From NCBI GenBank assembly GCA_036768485.1, contig JAVLUZ010000142.1, positions 6,030,006 to 6,094,005 on the forward strand: a stretch of DNA of 64,000 nt, written 5' to 3'. This stretch comes from Mermis nigrescens. Taxonomy: Eukaryota; Nematoda; Enoplea; Mermithida; Mermithidae. Under the pieces are notes generated by a model. The model was not told the origin of the DNA. It worked only from the letters and a program-made list of their open reading frames with translations, and made no database searches. The position numbers and the translations under genes were made by a program. Below are positions 44,044 to 55,519 of this stretch, piece by piece (positions within the stretch are counted from its first letter, which is position 1; each line of letters opens with the position of its first letter).

Positions 44044-45030
44044 GCACATATGAGGCGAGAGGATATTACCCCCGGCTAAAGGGTTACTCAAACAGATACT
44101 GTCCGGCGATTTTGAGCTGACGTAACGTTTTCTGCATCGTTTTTGAGGATAAAGCCGGTAATCTCAAAATTTTTCCGGCTTGATACTTTTATGTACTTTA
44201 CAGCGAAAAGCGATCAAAATATATCAACTTCTATATTTTTCAGTCTTAAAAGCGCGCAATATACATAATCACAGTGGCATCGAACCTTGAATTTTCTAAT
44301 GGGATGGGGACTCAATTTTTATAATAGCTGGCGAAAATAGCCCAGAATTTCCATCCACTACGCGCGAAATAGCCGTTTTTCGCCGCATCTTGATGCGTAG
44401 GAACATAGATGCACAAGGTCAGGGTCGGCAGAAGGGGGGGAAGGGGGGGGTAAAATCCTCAAAATCCAAAACAGTAAATTTAGTGTTCACGATTTTTTTT
44501 GCTAGTCAAACGACGAAAATGGAAGAAATAGCCTTGAAAACACGTTTTCGTGGTACCTATGTAACAACGCATTTTGAAAGCATTATTAGTGTATTTTGAT
44601 TACATTATATCGTTTTTAACGCTAAAAGTATAGAAATTGATCAACGAGAAGTGAAATTTTGACTTTTTACACCATGGCGCTTTATGAGTAAAAAACCTGT
44701 AAAAGCGTTGATCCGGCGCAAAGCGTTAGAAAATTTTGGCGTTGTTCTCAAAAATCATGCAGAAAACGTTCCGTCAGCTCCAAATCGCCGGACAGTCTCT
44801 ATTTGGCTGACCCTTCAGGGGGATAATACCCTCCCCTCACCTCACATCCCTCCTATGTGCATGTACATGTAAGAAGAATCCTTTCTGATGCTAAGAAAAT
44901 TGTTTTCATAGTTTTTGAAAGTTTTATATGAAAAAAACCAAAATTAGCAACAAAATCGGCACAAAGCGCAGTGAAAAAACAACAAAACGCCGCTAGGCAC
45001 AGAGGTCATTCCTATATATGTATTTCAAAT
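44044..45030. repeat. Family H cluster (two further copies) and flank
   Basis: A second H copy starts near 44044 (CACATATGAGGCGAGAGGATATTACC). A third, inverted, runs from CACAAGGTCAGGGTCGGCAG (44411) to CTCCTATGTGCATGTACATG (44870). They share GAAGGGTCAG / CTGACCCTTC, TATTACC and CGGCGATTTGAGCTGACG phrases. 44.87-45.03 kb holds nothing recognised. Confidence 0.55.
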
Positions 45031-45815
45031 TAGAGCTGTGCCGGGGCCGCCTTTTTTGTCGGGGCCGGGGCCGGGCCCTGGCCGGGGCCAATAACAGCGT
45101 GCTTTACCATGCTCATACATAGTACGACCCTGCCCTACCCCTTATATGTACCTATGCATATATTCTTGCTTGTAGATATGCACGTCAACCGTTAATATTT
45201 GTTAGGATTACAAGATATAACAGAAGATGGGCATCGGGGTATCTGGACCCCCAGAATTCACATTCTCCCCCCCAAAAAAAAAATCCGCTAGACCCCCCAG
45301 AAATTGATTTTCAGAATTTTTTCTGTTTTTCTGCGGTATTTTGATGCTAATGGACAGCTCTCATTGAGAAACGCGAGAAAACGGTGTTTTTCTGCTCTAC
45401 CATATATTACCAGGCACTTTTTGACTTTGAAAAATTTTGGACCCCCTAGAATGTTTGAGCTGCCCATGTATAGATTTAACTCCACTGACTTGGATGCGTT
45501 TTTCAATGTGCTTTACTTTGCACTTTTTTAGGCTTATTATTCTATTTGTTCTGATAGACGTAGCTGTCTGCTACCAAGCAAGCTGGAAATGCTCGTCTAT
45601 ATGAATTGCAATTTAAAATATGTCAATTTTGATTATTAACTAGAAATTTGCACCAATCTGACATAGTGAAATAAAGATTTGAATTAGCAAGATCTGTGGA
45701 ATTGAGTTTGAAGGTAAATCTGCCCAAAACATTATCAATTTTCTACATTATAATCAACTCTAACATTGGCCCCGGCCCGGTGCCGGGGCCAGCCTCAGCC
45801 CCGGCACAGCTTCTA
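45031..45815. mobile_element. hAT-like element with TAGAGCTGTGCCGGGGC ends
   Basis: Ends TAGAGCTGTGCCGGGGC and its reverse partner GCCCCGGCACAGCTTCTA (one extra base). Perfect duplications TTTCAAAT are at 45023-45030 and 45816-45823. Very GC-rich ends, AT-rich centre with a nested family A copy. A lone end of this type is at 25291. Confidence 0.88.
45222..45472 (+). mobile_element. Family A-like MITE nested in the TAGAGCTG element
   Basis: Family A interior (CCCCCAGAATTCA, GATGCTAATGGACAGC, GAGCTGCCCATGTATA) with eroded ends. Flanks GATATAAC (45214-45221) and GATTTAAC (45473-45480) match at 7 of 8. Confidence 0.78.
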
Positions 45816-45823
45816 TTTCAAAT

Positions 45824-46259
45824 AATGCTTAGAGCTGAATAAAATGAAGTTAAAGAATATGACGCGAAACGTGAAACGTTTTAGCATTTTCGCTGAAAAT
45901 AAAATGAAAGTCTTTAAATTACTACATATATAAGAAATTATTGTATAAACATAAGAAATTATTGTATAAACCATAAAATCTTTCTTTGCAGAATACTCAC
46001 CAAGGTGAGACGTGAAAATAAGGCTTCTAGAGAGCAAAATACGCACTGAATGTCATTAAGTGTTACCATGATGCGAAAAATTTGCGAAATTTGTCAAAAA
46101 TTTCAAACATCATGATAAAAATGACAAAAATATTCAGAACACACACATCCATTCTTTATTGCGCCAACTATTTTAGGCGACAGGAGAGAAACGATCCCCG
46201 CCGCCTCCAAATTCCGCCCGTGATTAATCTTGAGATTTACGATATTGAATAATTGACGC
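45824..46259. other. Intergenic DNA, nothing recognised
   Basis: AT-rich; contains a short direct duplication ATAAGAAATTATTGTATAAAC at 45930-45971. No gene seen. Confidence 0.3.
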
Positions 46260-46403
46260 CATACATGGAGTGAGAGGTTCACACCCCCCAGAATCTTAAA
46301 AAACCCCCACAAAAATTGATAAATCCCAGAATTGTATTTCTGGCATTTTTTTGGGATTTTTGGCTTATTTGACCTCCCAGAATTTGGCTGCTAGACATGT
46401 ATG
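46260..46403 (+). mobile_element. Short family A-like MITE
   Basis: Starts CATACATGGAGTGAGAGG, ends GCTGCTAGACATGTATG, 144 bp. Flanks ATTGACGC and GTCGACAC agree at 5 of 8. It abuts the next element. Confidence 0.65.
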
Positions 46404-46411
46404 GTCGACAC

Positions 46412-46653
46412 CACACTCCGGGCGTGGGCGGGGGGTTTGGGGGCCCGCCCCAGAAAACCAAAATACTCCCCCCCAGAATTCAATCTTTGAAAATTTTTTT
46501 TCGCTTTTTTCGCAATTTTTTGATACCAATGGATAGTGCTTGATGAGAACGTCGAAAAATGGTGTTTTTATCACCATACCATCGTTTTTAAGGCCATTTT
46601 TTGACCTTCAAAAAAATCTTGCACCCCCAGAAATTTCTTGCTGCCCACGTATG
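46412..46653 (+). mobile_element. Family A hAT-like MITE
   Basis: Starts CACACTCCGGGCGTGGG, ends GCTGCCCACGTATG, with perfect duplications GTCGACAC (46404-46411, 46654-46661). Full family core. Confidence 0.92.
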
Positions 46654-46661
46654 GTCGACAC

Positions 46662-47027
46662 TCGACAATTTTCAGAACTATTTTGAAAATATGTAACATC
46701 AAAAAAATTATAGAATGACCGTGCTGTGCGTCTATTATTCATTCGAAGAGATGGTCGGCGCATAAAACTGACCGATAAAAACAACATTGGTGATTAAGAG
46801 CCGCTCTCATCATTTTCGGATTGACTAACCAAATTGTTCACAAGTTCGAATAAGTATTCAATTTTTTCGAACTAAGCTCAAAAATCTTTCGGCAACACCA
46901 TGTGTGTTCCGAAAAACGTCATAAAATCCAAAATTTTTCGAATTCTCAAGAGATTACATACAATCTCCCTAATCCTCTATGTCCCTCAATAGCGACAACA
47001 ACACGATGTTTCTGACAGTATTTTTAG
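46662..47027. other. Unique-looking DNA, nothing recognised
   Basis: Non-repetitive AT-rich DNA leading into a possible exon. No frame of interest. Confidence 0.3.
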
Positions 47028-47282
47028 CAGCTGAAAAATCCGTTCCAGAAAATACATTTGATTAAAACTTACATTCCGAATTTGTTCGCTCATCCAAGTA
47101 GTAGTAAAATTCAGTCCAAGGACAAGGATCCCCAGACTTGCTTAGTCTCCAGAACACTAGCTCGCAACTTTTGCACGCAGCGAATCGGCCAATTATCTAA
47201 GCTAAGTACACAAGAAGTGTCTCTGTCAGTACAAACAAAATTTATGGAAAATAACGATGATATTGAAAAGGCGAATAATTAA
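47028..47282 (+). CDS. Possible 3'-terminal exon of an unknown gene
   Basis: After an acceptor-like gtatttttag, an open frame runs CAGCTGAAA.. to TAA with non-repetitive, mixed amino-acid content (..NPFQKIHLIKTYIPNLF.. SKLSTQEVSLSVQTKF..). AATAAA follows the stop at 47292. The codons look less AT-biased than the flanks. I recognise no family and no upstream exon, so it may be chance. Confidence 0.3.
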   Translation, partial: QLKNPFQKIHLIKTYIPNLFAHPSSSKIQSKDKDPQTCLVSRTLARNFCTQRIGQLSKLSTQEVSLSVQTKFMENNDDIEKANN

Positions 47283-48273
47283 TAAGGTCTTAATAAACAG
47301 GTATCTACTGCTCACACATGCACACTGGGGGTATCCTCTTAGCAGGACTTTTGAAAAGTATACCTTCTCAGGCATACCTGGGCAATGGTAAATGCTTCTC
47401 CCCGTCCAACTTTTCTGAATAAAATGTGGTTGTCCTGGTTCAAAAAGTGATTATCCGATTACCAGAATAAAAATTGGCAATCCAGCTTCGAAAATCGGCT
47501 TTACTGGTTCGAAAAATAGTTTTTCAGCTCTAAATTGTGGTTGGTTTGGCCCAGAAAGTAATTGTCTGAGTCTGAGAACGGGTTTGTCTCGTCCAAAAAA
47601 AGTGTTTGAAAAATTTGAGTCGTTGTCTAGGTCCAGAAAAGGGGTTTTTTAGACTTAATGTACAAAACATATTCCCGTCCAACTGATCTCTTCCCCCGTC
47701 CAAATTTTGGTTTGCCCCATCCTGTGTACAGGCAGAAATAGGATATTGCCCAGGCGAACCCTCAGGCCATTTTGGACAAAAACAATTGTTTAAAGCTGCC
47801 CTCATTGTTATTTGTTTTCAAGCAACTTTAACTACAAGAATTTATGAATAATAAAATAAAAAACGAAGTTGGTTACAAAATTAGACAATAAAAAAGAGCA
47901 CTCATTTAACTCCCTTTCTTAAGGAAACCCGCTTTACCCACTCCTCAGTGACTTCTAACCATGTGCATGTGTATTTTAATGCACTGCTCCTGGAGTGTAA
48001 CTATGCAAAATGCACAGCGTCAACCTTTTTCCGTGCGTACAGAAGTTGTCGCAAAGTAATTCGTGATAGAAATCCTTAAACGAATCGACAAAATAAATGT
48101 CTATTCTTTTACAATGCATTAAGATTGATTGTGAACTTGGAGCGTTTTTACCCAAAGTTATTAAGAAAAAGGAGGTGGCGTGGCGACTAATCGAGCTGAA
48201 GAGCCGCAATGCAATATTCTAACTGATCTGATCAATATTGTAATTCTGCCTACGTATTTCTTTGATTTCTACC
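47283..48273. other. G/C-tract repeat and presumed CR1 5' region
   Basis: 47.31-47.76 kb contains repeated phrases such as GGTTCGAAAAATAGTTTTTC and CTGGTTCAAAAAGTGATTATC and looks like an uncharacterised MITE (CACACATGCACACTGGGGG near 47316). 47.8-48.27 kb may be the 5' UTR of the CR1 copy. Confidence 0.35.
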
Positions 48274-49882
48274 ATGGGTAAAAGAAATTGCGCTTCGAAA
48301 AATGTCGATACCAGCTTACGTTCCAGGTCACCATCGCGGACGTCTAACTTTGCTGTACTAAATGCTGCAAATGAAAATTCTGCCGATTGTGTTATTTGCT
48401 ACAAGTTAGTCACTGATGACGATACTGCTTAATTAATGTGATTTTTGAGAACACCGGGTCGATACTCCTTATTTAAAAGTTGACGCATCACGACTATAAA
48501 ACTTACTCAAAGCCCCATTCCACTTTCTATTGTTTCCATTGTGTGAAAAAATATTTGCATATTGAACAACGCTTAGATATTTTGCTACTCAGCTTGCTGA
48601 CTTACAAAATAAAATCGATCGCCTTGAACATTCACGGACTTGTTCTACTGATTATGATAAAAACTAATTATCTGCCATGATAAATGACACGATTAAAGAG
48701 ATTTTAAAAGTGCAATGCCGTTTTATTTAATTTGCCTATATCGGACAGTGTCGAGGACATTGATCAGGTAAAATCTCTAATTGACTCTCAATCTGATAGT
48801 AATGATCTTGTGTCGTCCGATGTTACTCGCGCCTTTCGTGATGGTCCCATTCACGAAAATCGCGTCCAATTTGTCAAAGTTTGCCTGACTTCGATTCAGA
48901 CAAGGCATCTCTTTGATTAATAGGACAGTCAGCGTCCAGTCTAAAAGCGCACTTTCGCGTCTACGGTGTCGTCCTGACCTTTCTTTTCTTCAACGAATAC
49001 GCCAATGCGAACTGGTTTCTGAGCTAAATGATCGTAAATCTTGAGGTAAACAAACACTTTGCATTGATTTTCGTGCTGATTGTGTTAAATGTAAACAAAA
49101 TGTTAATTTTAATAGCCCGCGACTCACTCTTTAGGTATCCGCGCCCCAAGATTTTTTAAAATTCCAATATTTTAAGCAAATGCTCGAAGTCTTTTGAACA
49201 AACTTAGTACTTTACACCTTTTGATAAATGAAGAAAGTTTTGATGCTCTATTTCTTTCTGACACTTGGTTCCATATGGATAATTCCGATGGACTATTGTG
49301 CCCTGGTAAAATTGTCGCATTTTCCCCTGTAATCGTAACTGTGAACGTGGTGGGGTCAGGGAACGACCGAAGCTTCGGCTTCGGCCGAAGGTGGGTGTTT
49401 CTTGCTTCGGCCGAAGGCCGAAGCTCGAAGGAAAAAAGGCCGGAGGCCGGCTTTTTTTTCAGGGCAATTTTTTATTCGCATTTAAATTTAGACAATGTGC
49501 AATATAACTAACCCCAGGCGACGCCATTTAGCTCAATTTATCTTCTAGTCACCTTAAATTTTGCTAAAAATATGCTCACAACAGTAACTTTGACTATATA
49601 AACAGCAATCAACCATGTACTAGTAACAAAAGCCGACTCATCTAAGCATTGTATCTGCTCCGCATCTGTTTCCATTTTTAAAAAGTTCGACTATGAATGA
49701 ATCACTAGCGATCGCGAAAATGATGAGACACTTAAGGGAAAAGCCACACCTTTATTCCTACATGTCTCACATTTGAAGGCATGTCTTTGTTAACTCGAAA
49801 TTCCAACGCCATCTTTGTACTAGTTGTATATCGTGTGTCTACTGTGTACCAGTGTTTTTATTTTAACAATGTCCGTTTGTAC

Positions 49883-50991
49883 TAGGGATGCACCGGGGCC
49901 AGGCCCTGGGGCCAAAATACGCAACTTTCAGCCTATTAGTTAGAATTATCTCAACGTTTTTTGTTCGAATTTTGGCGATATCTTGAGGAAAAATCGTGCA
50001 TAATCGCCTGTGCATATCATTCATGTATAACAAAACATTGGTCACAAATTTTATTTCATAAATTTAGCTCATTCACGTTTATAGCTGCAGCAATTTAATA
50101 GTCAAAACCGATAATCTACAAGTTTTTCGCCAAATACACTAGCGTTTTTAATCGCTCATGCAGCAAACGAGAACGGGAATCCGAGCAAATATTGCCGCTT
50201 GTACTGAACAAGCGTTCACTCGGGGTACACATGGGTAGGGGCTCAAATATTTCCTAGTCAGTTATATATGCTAGGGCCGGGTAAGTTTCCACTTTTGTTC
50301 GCAAAAAGCCCATCGGATCCAATTCTGTTCCGACTTTTTCTTCTGCATGACAAAAAAGCATACGTTTAACATTTTGTGGCATTCCTGTAGGTTTGTTTGC
50401 CAGATAAACAGGCACGTAGCTCTGGGGGAATGGGGGGTCCGGCCGGCCCCATAAAATTCAGAAAAATCAGAAAAATAGGACTTTTTAAACGTTATTTTGT
50501 GATATTTTTGGGCTTAGTCCCTCCAAAATTGGTGTTGGTCACCCCAAAATAGGACGGCCAGCTACATGCCTGCGGATGAAATTCCAAAAGATGTTTTTTG
50601 TGTTGGATTGGCTGTCAACATAATAAACTATGCATGCGAAATTTCTATCCTTGTTTAAGCTATTTTCATTTCGTCTGATCTAAAACATGAGTAATTCGGC
50701 TGATAATGATGCAAGTTACGTGAATTGGGCCAAATTTTATAAATGGTAGGAAAAATTTTTGGCCTATATAAGCTATGATGATTAATTGAACTCGAAAATA
50801 CATGTGGAACGGATGCCATAGACTTGCCCAGACGCTATTTTGCATAAGTCACATTTTGCCAAATACATATGTACACATGGTATATCCTGGATATAGCAAA
50901 AATAGTTGGCCCCGGTTGGTCCCAGTCTCTAGTACCGGCCCCGGCGCTGGGCCCGGGCCCCGGTCAAAAAGGCGGCCCCGGTGCATCCCTA
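49883..50991. mobile_element. hAT-like element TAGGGATGCACCGGGGCC, fourth nesting level
   Basis: A perfect 18-bp inverted repeat TAGGGATGCACCGGGGCC / GGCCCCGGTGCATCCCTA. Perfect duplications GTTTGTAC lie at 49875-49882 and 50992-50999. The insertion cut the GTCCGTTTGTACATGTAC phrase of family E. 1109 bp, no transposase. Confidence 0.95.
50409..50572. mobile_element. 164-bp hAT-like MITE, fifth nesting level
   Basis: Ends CAGGCACGTAGCT and AGCTACATGCCTG are inverted repeats. Flanks CAGATAAA (50401-50408) and CGGATGAA (50573-50580) agree at 6 of 8. GGGGGAATGGGGGGTCCGGCC near the left end. Confidence 0.8.
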
Positions 50992-53649
50992 GTTTGTACA
51001 TGTACAAAGATGGTCCCCAAAAGTCTTTGTACATTTTGTACACGCAAATTTTTGTGTACTATATTATAGTACAGTGGCGATTTTAGTGTGGTAAAACAGG
51101 GCTTTCGATCTTTGGTAGTGTATTTTAGCTAATTTCTGGGTTTCTGACGCCAAAACTTACTAGAAATTGTCTCAAAACGGCGCAAAGCGCCGAAAAAATT
51201 TGACATTTTTCCATTCTAAATGCACATTCTGCCATTTCAAAGATATATAGGACAAATAAATAACTCATTTCGGCGCGAAGCACCGAAAATTTCTGGGAAT
51301 TATACACCTTTTTATAGTTTTTGTTTGCCCAAAAATTGTTGTAAATTTTGTATACACAAATTTTTGGGTACTAGAATATGGTACAGTAGCGATTTTAGTG
51401 TGGTAAAAACAGAGTTGTTTGACTTTTGGTAGTGTATTTTAGCTAATTTCTGGGTCTCTAAGGGCAAAAGTCACTAAGGATCGTCTTAAAACGGCGCGAA
51501 GCGCCGAAAAATTTGACATATTTACTTTTGAAATGCAATTTCTGTCATTATAAAGATATGTAGTACACACAATTACTGATTTCGGCGCGTAGCGCCTAAA
51601 ATGTTTGCAAATTTCAGACCTTTTTTGAAATTTTTGTCTTCCCAAAAATCTTTGTAAATGTACAAAGACAGTCCCAATAAATCTTTGTACAATGGGAAAA
51701 ATCTTTGCCGAGTACAAAATACACTGCTGTGTACCATTCTCTTTTGTATTAAATAATTGCTCTATGGTCGACGTGTAAACTTTCTTAAACTTCTGCATCT
51801 AATAACGGGAAGAAATCTCTATTTGCTTTTATGTCTACCTTCTACAAATTTAAGTAAGTATCAGCAGGAAAATTAGGAATTAATCAATTGTTTTTATAAT
51901 TCTCAGGAATTCCAGGCTTTATTCCTAATAATACATTATATTTTTATATATTCAGGATAGTGAATCTGAGGATGATCAATACGTATTAGCTGCTGATATA
52001 CATGAAATGCCTAATAATGAAATCAGTGCTAATGAAGAGAATTAATTGCGCTTTTGAATAAAATTTTTGCAATGAATGACACTGTTTTATTACTTCATAT
52101 TTACTCCTGGAACATAATCAAGCTTAACTTTCATATTTATGACTCAATTCGCAATTCATTCTTCATACTAATCAGAATTAGACTGAAGAATTTATACAGA
52201 TTCGGCCTTCGGCCTTCGCCGAAGCTTCGGCCGAAGCCGAAGCAAGAGCTGGCCGAAGCTTCGGCTTCGGCCAAGCAAAATTTTGGAGCTTCGGTCGTTC
52301 ACTGGTGGGGATGTAGCTTTATTTCTTAAAACTTCTTTTAATGCTATTCAAATTGATCCGCCACCCGCTTTTAAAGCTTCCGAAATTCCAATAACTGATA
52401 TTTTTGATTGTAATAGAAAGATCAGATTTATTTTGATTTACCGACCCCTGATTCTGACCTATCATGTGCTGAAATTTTATGTAGATGCATTGAATGGGCT
52501 CCTTCTGTTCCTTTTCCTCTTGTAATCTTAGGAGATTTAATTTGCTAAAAATTAATTGGCGGATAAATTCTGCTTCCTACTGATTATCTTAATACCCTTT
52601 TTCGACACATGTTCGGGCACTGGTTTACATCAGTTGTTGGTCCTGATGGACTCTGTCATTTTTCTTGAAAAAACTTGTAAATTATCTTGCTGAGCCTTTA
52701 GCAAGTATCTTTAATGTTTCTTTTTTAACTAGCGCTATCCCAAATTTATGGAAATTGGCCAATGCCAATGCAAAGGAGACGCAGCCTTAGTGAGTAATTA
52801 CAGACCGATTTCTATTTGCTGCTTATCAAGTAAAATCATGGAAAGTTTGCTAAACTCAAAAATTATCGATTTTCTCACTAAAAACGAACTCTTATCTTCT
52901 TATCAGTTTGGTTTTCTAAAATCTAAGTCTTGTGAATTACAACTACTTAAATGTAAACACAGCTGGACGGTATCTTTGAGCAATAGGACTCCAGACGATG
53001 TAGCTTACATCGACTTTTCCAAAGCTTTCGACAAAATTCCTTTATCTAAGCGTTTATATGAGCTCTCAAAATATGGAATAAAAGGTCTACATTTTTAATT
53101 GGCTCAATTCCTTTTTACATGGTCAGTCTCAGCGATGTTTGTATTAACGGAGTTTTGTCTGACTTCATGCCTGTTGGCAGTGGTGTCCCCCAAGGTAGTT
53201 GTATTAGTCCTACTTTATTCTTAATTTATGTAAATGACCTATATGTAACTTGATTAAACATAGTAAAATTTACCTCTTTGCCGATGATATCAAAATCTTT
53301 GGTCCATCCTCTGATTATCATTTAATACAAAAAAAATCTGGATAATATTTATACTTGGTCTATTTAATGGCAACTTCCTGTTGCTACGGAAAAATGTGCA
53401 GTTTTACATCTTGGTAAAAATAATCCAAAAAAGCTTTATTCTTTGAATAATATAAATATTCCAAATGACATTAGTTCCGTCCGTGATCTGAGTGTTTATA
53501 TTTCCCATAATCTCAATTGTAAGGAACATTTAAATCACATAATTAAAAAAGCTGAATTAGAGCGTTTTTACTAAATCGCGCAAAGCGCCTACTTAACGTT
53601 GCAGAATATCACCATGCAATCATACTGTTAAGTTCATGAACATGTCAAG

Positions 53650-55325
53650 CATTCCACCTATTACTTCCACCGGCAATAATGTAGTAACTGATCTTTAATG
53701 TAAAACTAATATGTTCAATCATTACTTCTCTTCCGTATTTACCAATGATGATATTAACGATTCTTTTGTTTTTCAGAAGCGGGGCGATTTTTCTATTTCA
53801 AACATCGTCTTTGATGAAAATAATGTCTCACGGGCGATTGCTAAGATGAAAAATTCGACTTCGATAGCACCTGATGGTTTAAGTAACTTTTTTGTTAAAA
53901 AATTAGCTTATTATCTTCTTAAACCCCTTATCAGTATTTTTACTGTTTCTTTTTTATCAGGTGATATCCCAGACATTTGGAGAAAGGCTTACGTTGTACC
54001 TATAATTAAAAAGGGTGACCCCTCATTAACTGAAAATTATTGTCCTGTTTTTTTTATGTTGCTCAACTTGTAAGATAATGGAAAGTATTATTAATACTCA
54101 ACTATCAATTTATTTATCTACTAATAAGTTAATATCACCTTTTCAATATGGTTTCCAAAAACATAAATCTTGCGAATTGCAACTATTAAATTGTAAATAT
54201 TTTTGGGTTAAATCACTGGAATGTAAAGAAACCGTCGATATTATTTATATAGACTTTGCTAAAGCATTTGACAAAGTCGACATATCTAAACTTCTAGTTA
54301 AATTAACTAGTTACGGTATTCAACAACACCTGTTTAATTGGTTAAAGGCTTTTCTGTCTAATCGTATTCAGTGTGTTCGCGTTAATCAGTGTTTTTCAGA
54401 TTATGCCGCTGTTACAAGTGGAGTTATTCAAGGGTCCATTCTTGGACCTACGTTGTTTCTGATTTTCATGAACGACATCTTTGATATTTTGTCAAGTTCG
54501 ACTTTTATGTTCGCGGATGACCTAAAAATATTCAATCTTTCCTGCAATTATCAAACACTTCAATCCGATTTATATAGAATTTCCATTTGGGCCACCAAAA
54601 TTCTTTACCAATATCATATTCTTAATGCACAGCCCTATATTTGGGTAAAAATAATCCTAAATTGTCATATACACTCAATACACAAGTTATTACGAACGAT
54701 TCTGTCTTTGTTCGCGATTTAGGAGTGCTAATTTCGCGAAACCTGAAATTTAAGGAACATTACAACAGTATAATCAAGATAGCTTTCTTGAGATCTATCT
54801 TAATTAGAAAATCCTTCTTTTTCGCGTGATAAAAATAATCTCGCAAAGGCCTTCATTGTTTACGTCAGACCGATCCTTGAATATTCCTGCGCTTTATGGA
54901 ACCCCTCTTATATTAGTGATATCAACAGGCTGGAGGCTCTTCAGCGTAAATTTACTAAATACATAGTTGGATATCACAGCCCTCTTTCTTACGACGAACG
55001 CCTTAACCAACTTAACTTGTGTCGATTAGAATTACGTCGCCTGCATATTTGCTTATGTATGATGTATCAAATTATTAGTCAAAAATCTTGTCTTTCCATG
55101 ACAGATTTTTTTGTGCTTAATCAAAATACTACTCGCTGCACAAATCGTTTCAAGGTAGTTGTTCCTCTTGTCCGTTCTAATTTACAAAAATTTGACTTTT
55201 TCTATTAGTATATCTCTGTTTGGAATCACCTACCTGATTTTGTAGTCTCTTCCCCTAACTTAAATATATTCAAATCTAGATTAATTGATGTCGACTTATC
55301 CAAATTTATTATAGGGCGGGCTTAA
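53650..55325 (+). pseudogene. CR1-like LINE copy 2, reverse transcriptase to 3' end
   Basis: The RT reads in two main frames: 53711-54073 (DGLSNFFVKKLAYYLLKP, GDIPDIWRKAYVVPIIKKGD) and 54078-54722 (FQYGFQKHKSCELQLL, YIDFAKAFDKVDISKL, GVIQGSILGPTLFL, FADDLKIF). The catalytic FADD is intact. After a frameshift come VRDLGVLISRNLKFKEHYN, YVRPILEYSCALWNP, RLEALQRKFTKYI and the C-terminus DVDLSKFIIGRA before TAA. It abuts copy 1 head-to-tail and lacks ORF1 and endonuclease. Confidence 0.9.
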
Positions 55326-55519
55326 ATCGTCATTCTTATGACTCGCTCGTCGCCTTTTGCTGTACGCTTTTATTCTTTGACCGTACGTTTTATCACTTTT
55401 TTGCATCCTTCGTAATTGTCGCGTTCACCGTTTTTTTCCACTTTTTGGTCTATTTGTCAACCAAAATTTTGGGAAATGGAAAAAATTTTTGGGCTTGGTT
55501 GGCATTTGTGGAAAATTTT
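55326..55519 (+). other. CR1 copy 2 3' UTR
   Basis: Follows the stop codon directly; similar CGTCGCCTTTTGC-type phrases occur after copy 3. No gene. Confidence 0.4.

Larger units (their letters stand above)
41371..44052 (+). mobile_element. Family H MITE interrupted by a 2.25-kb hAT-like element
   Basis: The left part TACACATGCCAATGGGG..GGGTATTACC (41371-41399) and the right part beginning GGTATTACCCATCACACCCG at 43654 are one family H element. It ends CCCTGACCTTGTGCACATATG at 44052. Family H phrases include GAAGGGTCAG and GACCGGCGATTTGGAGC. Outer flanks GGGCGAAG and AGGCGAGA are only partly alike. Confidence 0.6.
49850..51726 (+). mobile_element. Family E hAT-like element, third nesting level
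   Basis: CAGTGTTTTTATTTTAAC to AAAATACACTG with perfect duplications CTGTGTAC (49842-49849, 51727-51734). It is longer than other E copies because it is split by a 1.1-kb element and because its interior is partly duplicated (two GGGTACTA..TATGGTACAGTAGCGATTTT units). It has four GGCGC-type hairpins. Confidence 0.88.
49357..52304. mobile_element. hAT-like element with GGCCGAAG-rich ends, inside CR1 copy 1
   Basis: Ends CAGGGAACGACCGAAGCT and AGCTTCGGTCGTTCACTG are an inverted repeat (CAGNGAACGACCGAAGCT). Each is followed inwards by a run of CTTCGGCC/GGCCGAAG steps (49362-49445 and 52201-52290). Flanks GGTGGGGT and GTGGGGAT indicate a duplicated GTGGGG target. The CR1 endonuclease reads on correctly across it. 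Near the right side, a short open end SESEDDQYVLAADIH.. stops at 52045 after an acceptor-like tatattcag. It may be the last exon of a lost transposase. Confidence 0.82.
48274..53620 (+). pseudogene. CR1-like LINE copy 1 (ORF1, endonuclease, RT), interrupted
   Basis: ORF1 opens at 48274 (MGKRNCASKNVD..) with a PHD-type zinc finger (CVICYKLV .. FYCFHCVKK) broken by TAA at 48430. An RNA-binding stretch VTRAFRDGPIHENRVQFVKV follows at 48.8 kb. The endonuclease starts NARSLLNKLSTLHLLI near 49170. It is cut at 49356 by a transposon and resumes at 52305 (GDVALFLKTSFNAIQI). The RT spans 52.64-53.4 kb with SNYRPISICC, GFLKSKSCELQLL, YIDFSKAFDK, GVPQGSCISPTLFL and FADDIKIFG in shifting frames. The tail VRDLSVYISHNLNCKEHLN is at 53.5 kb. 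It is dead. Confidence 0.88.

Noticed and set aside
47976..48209. 77-codon minus-strand frame as a gene
   Set aside because: It lies in the presumed CR1 5' region; composition is unremarkable and no homologous motif is seen.
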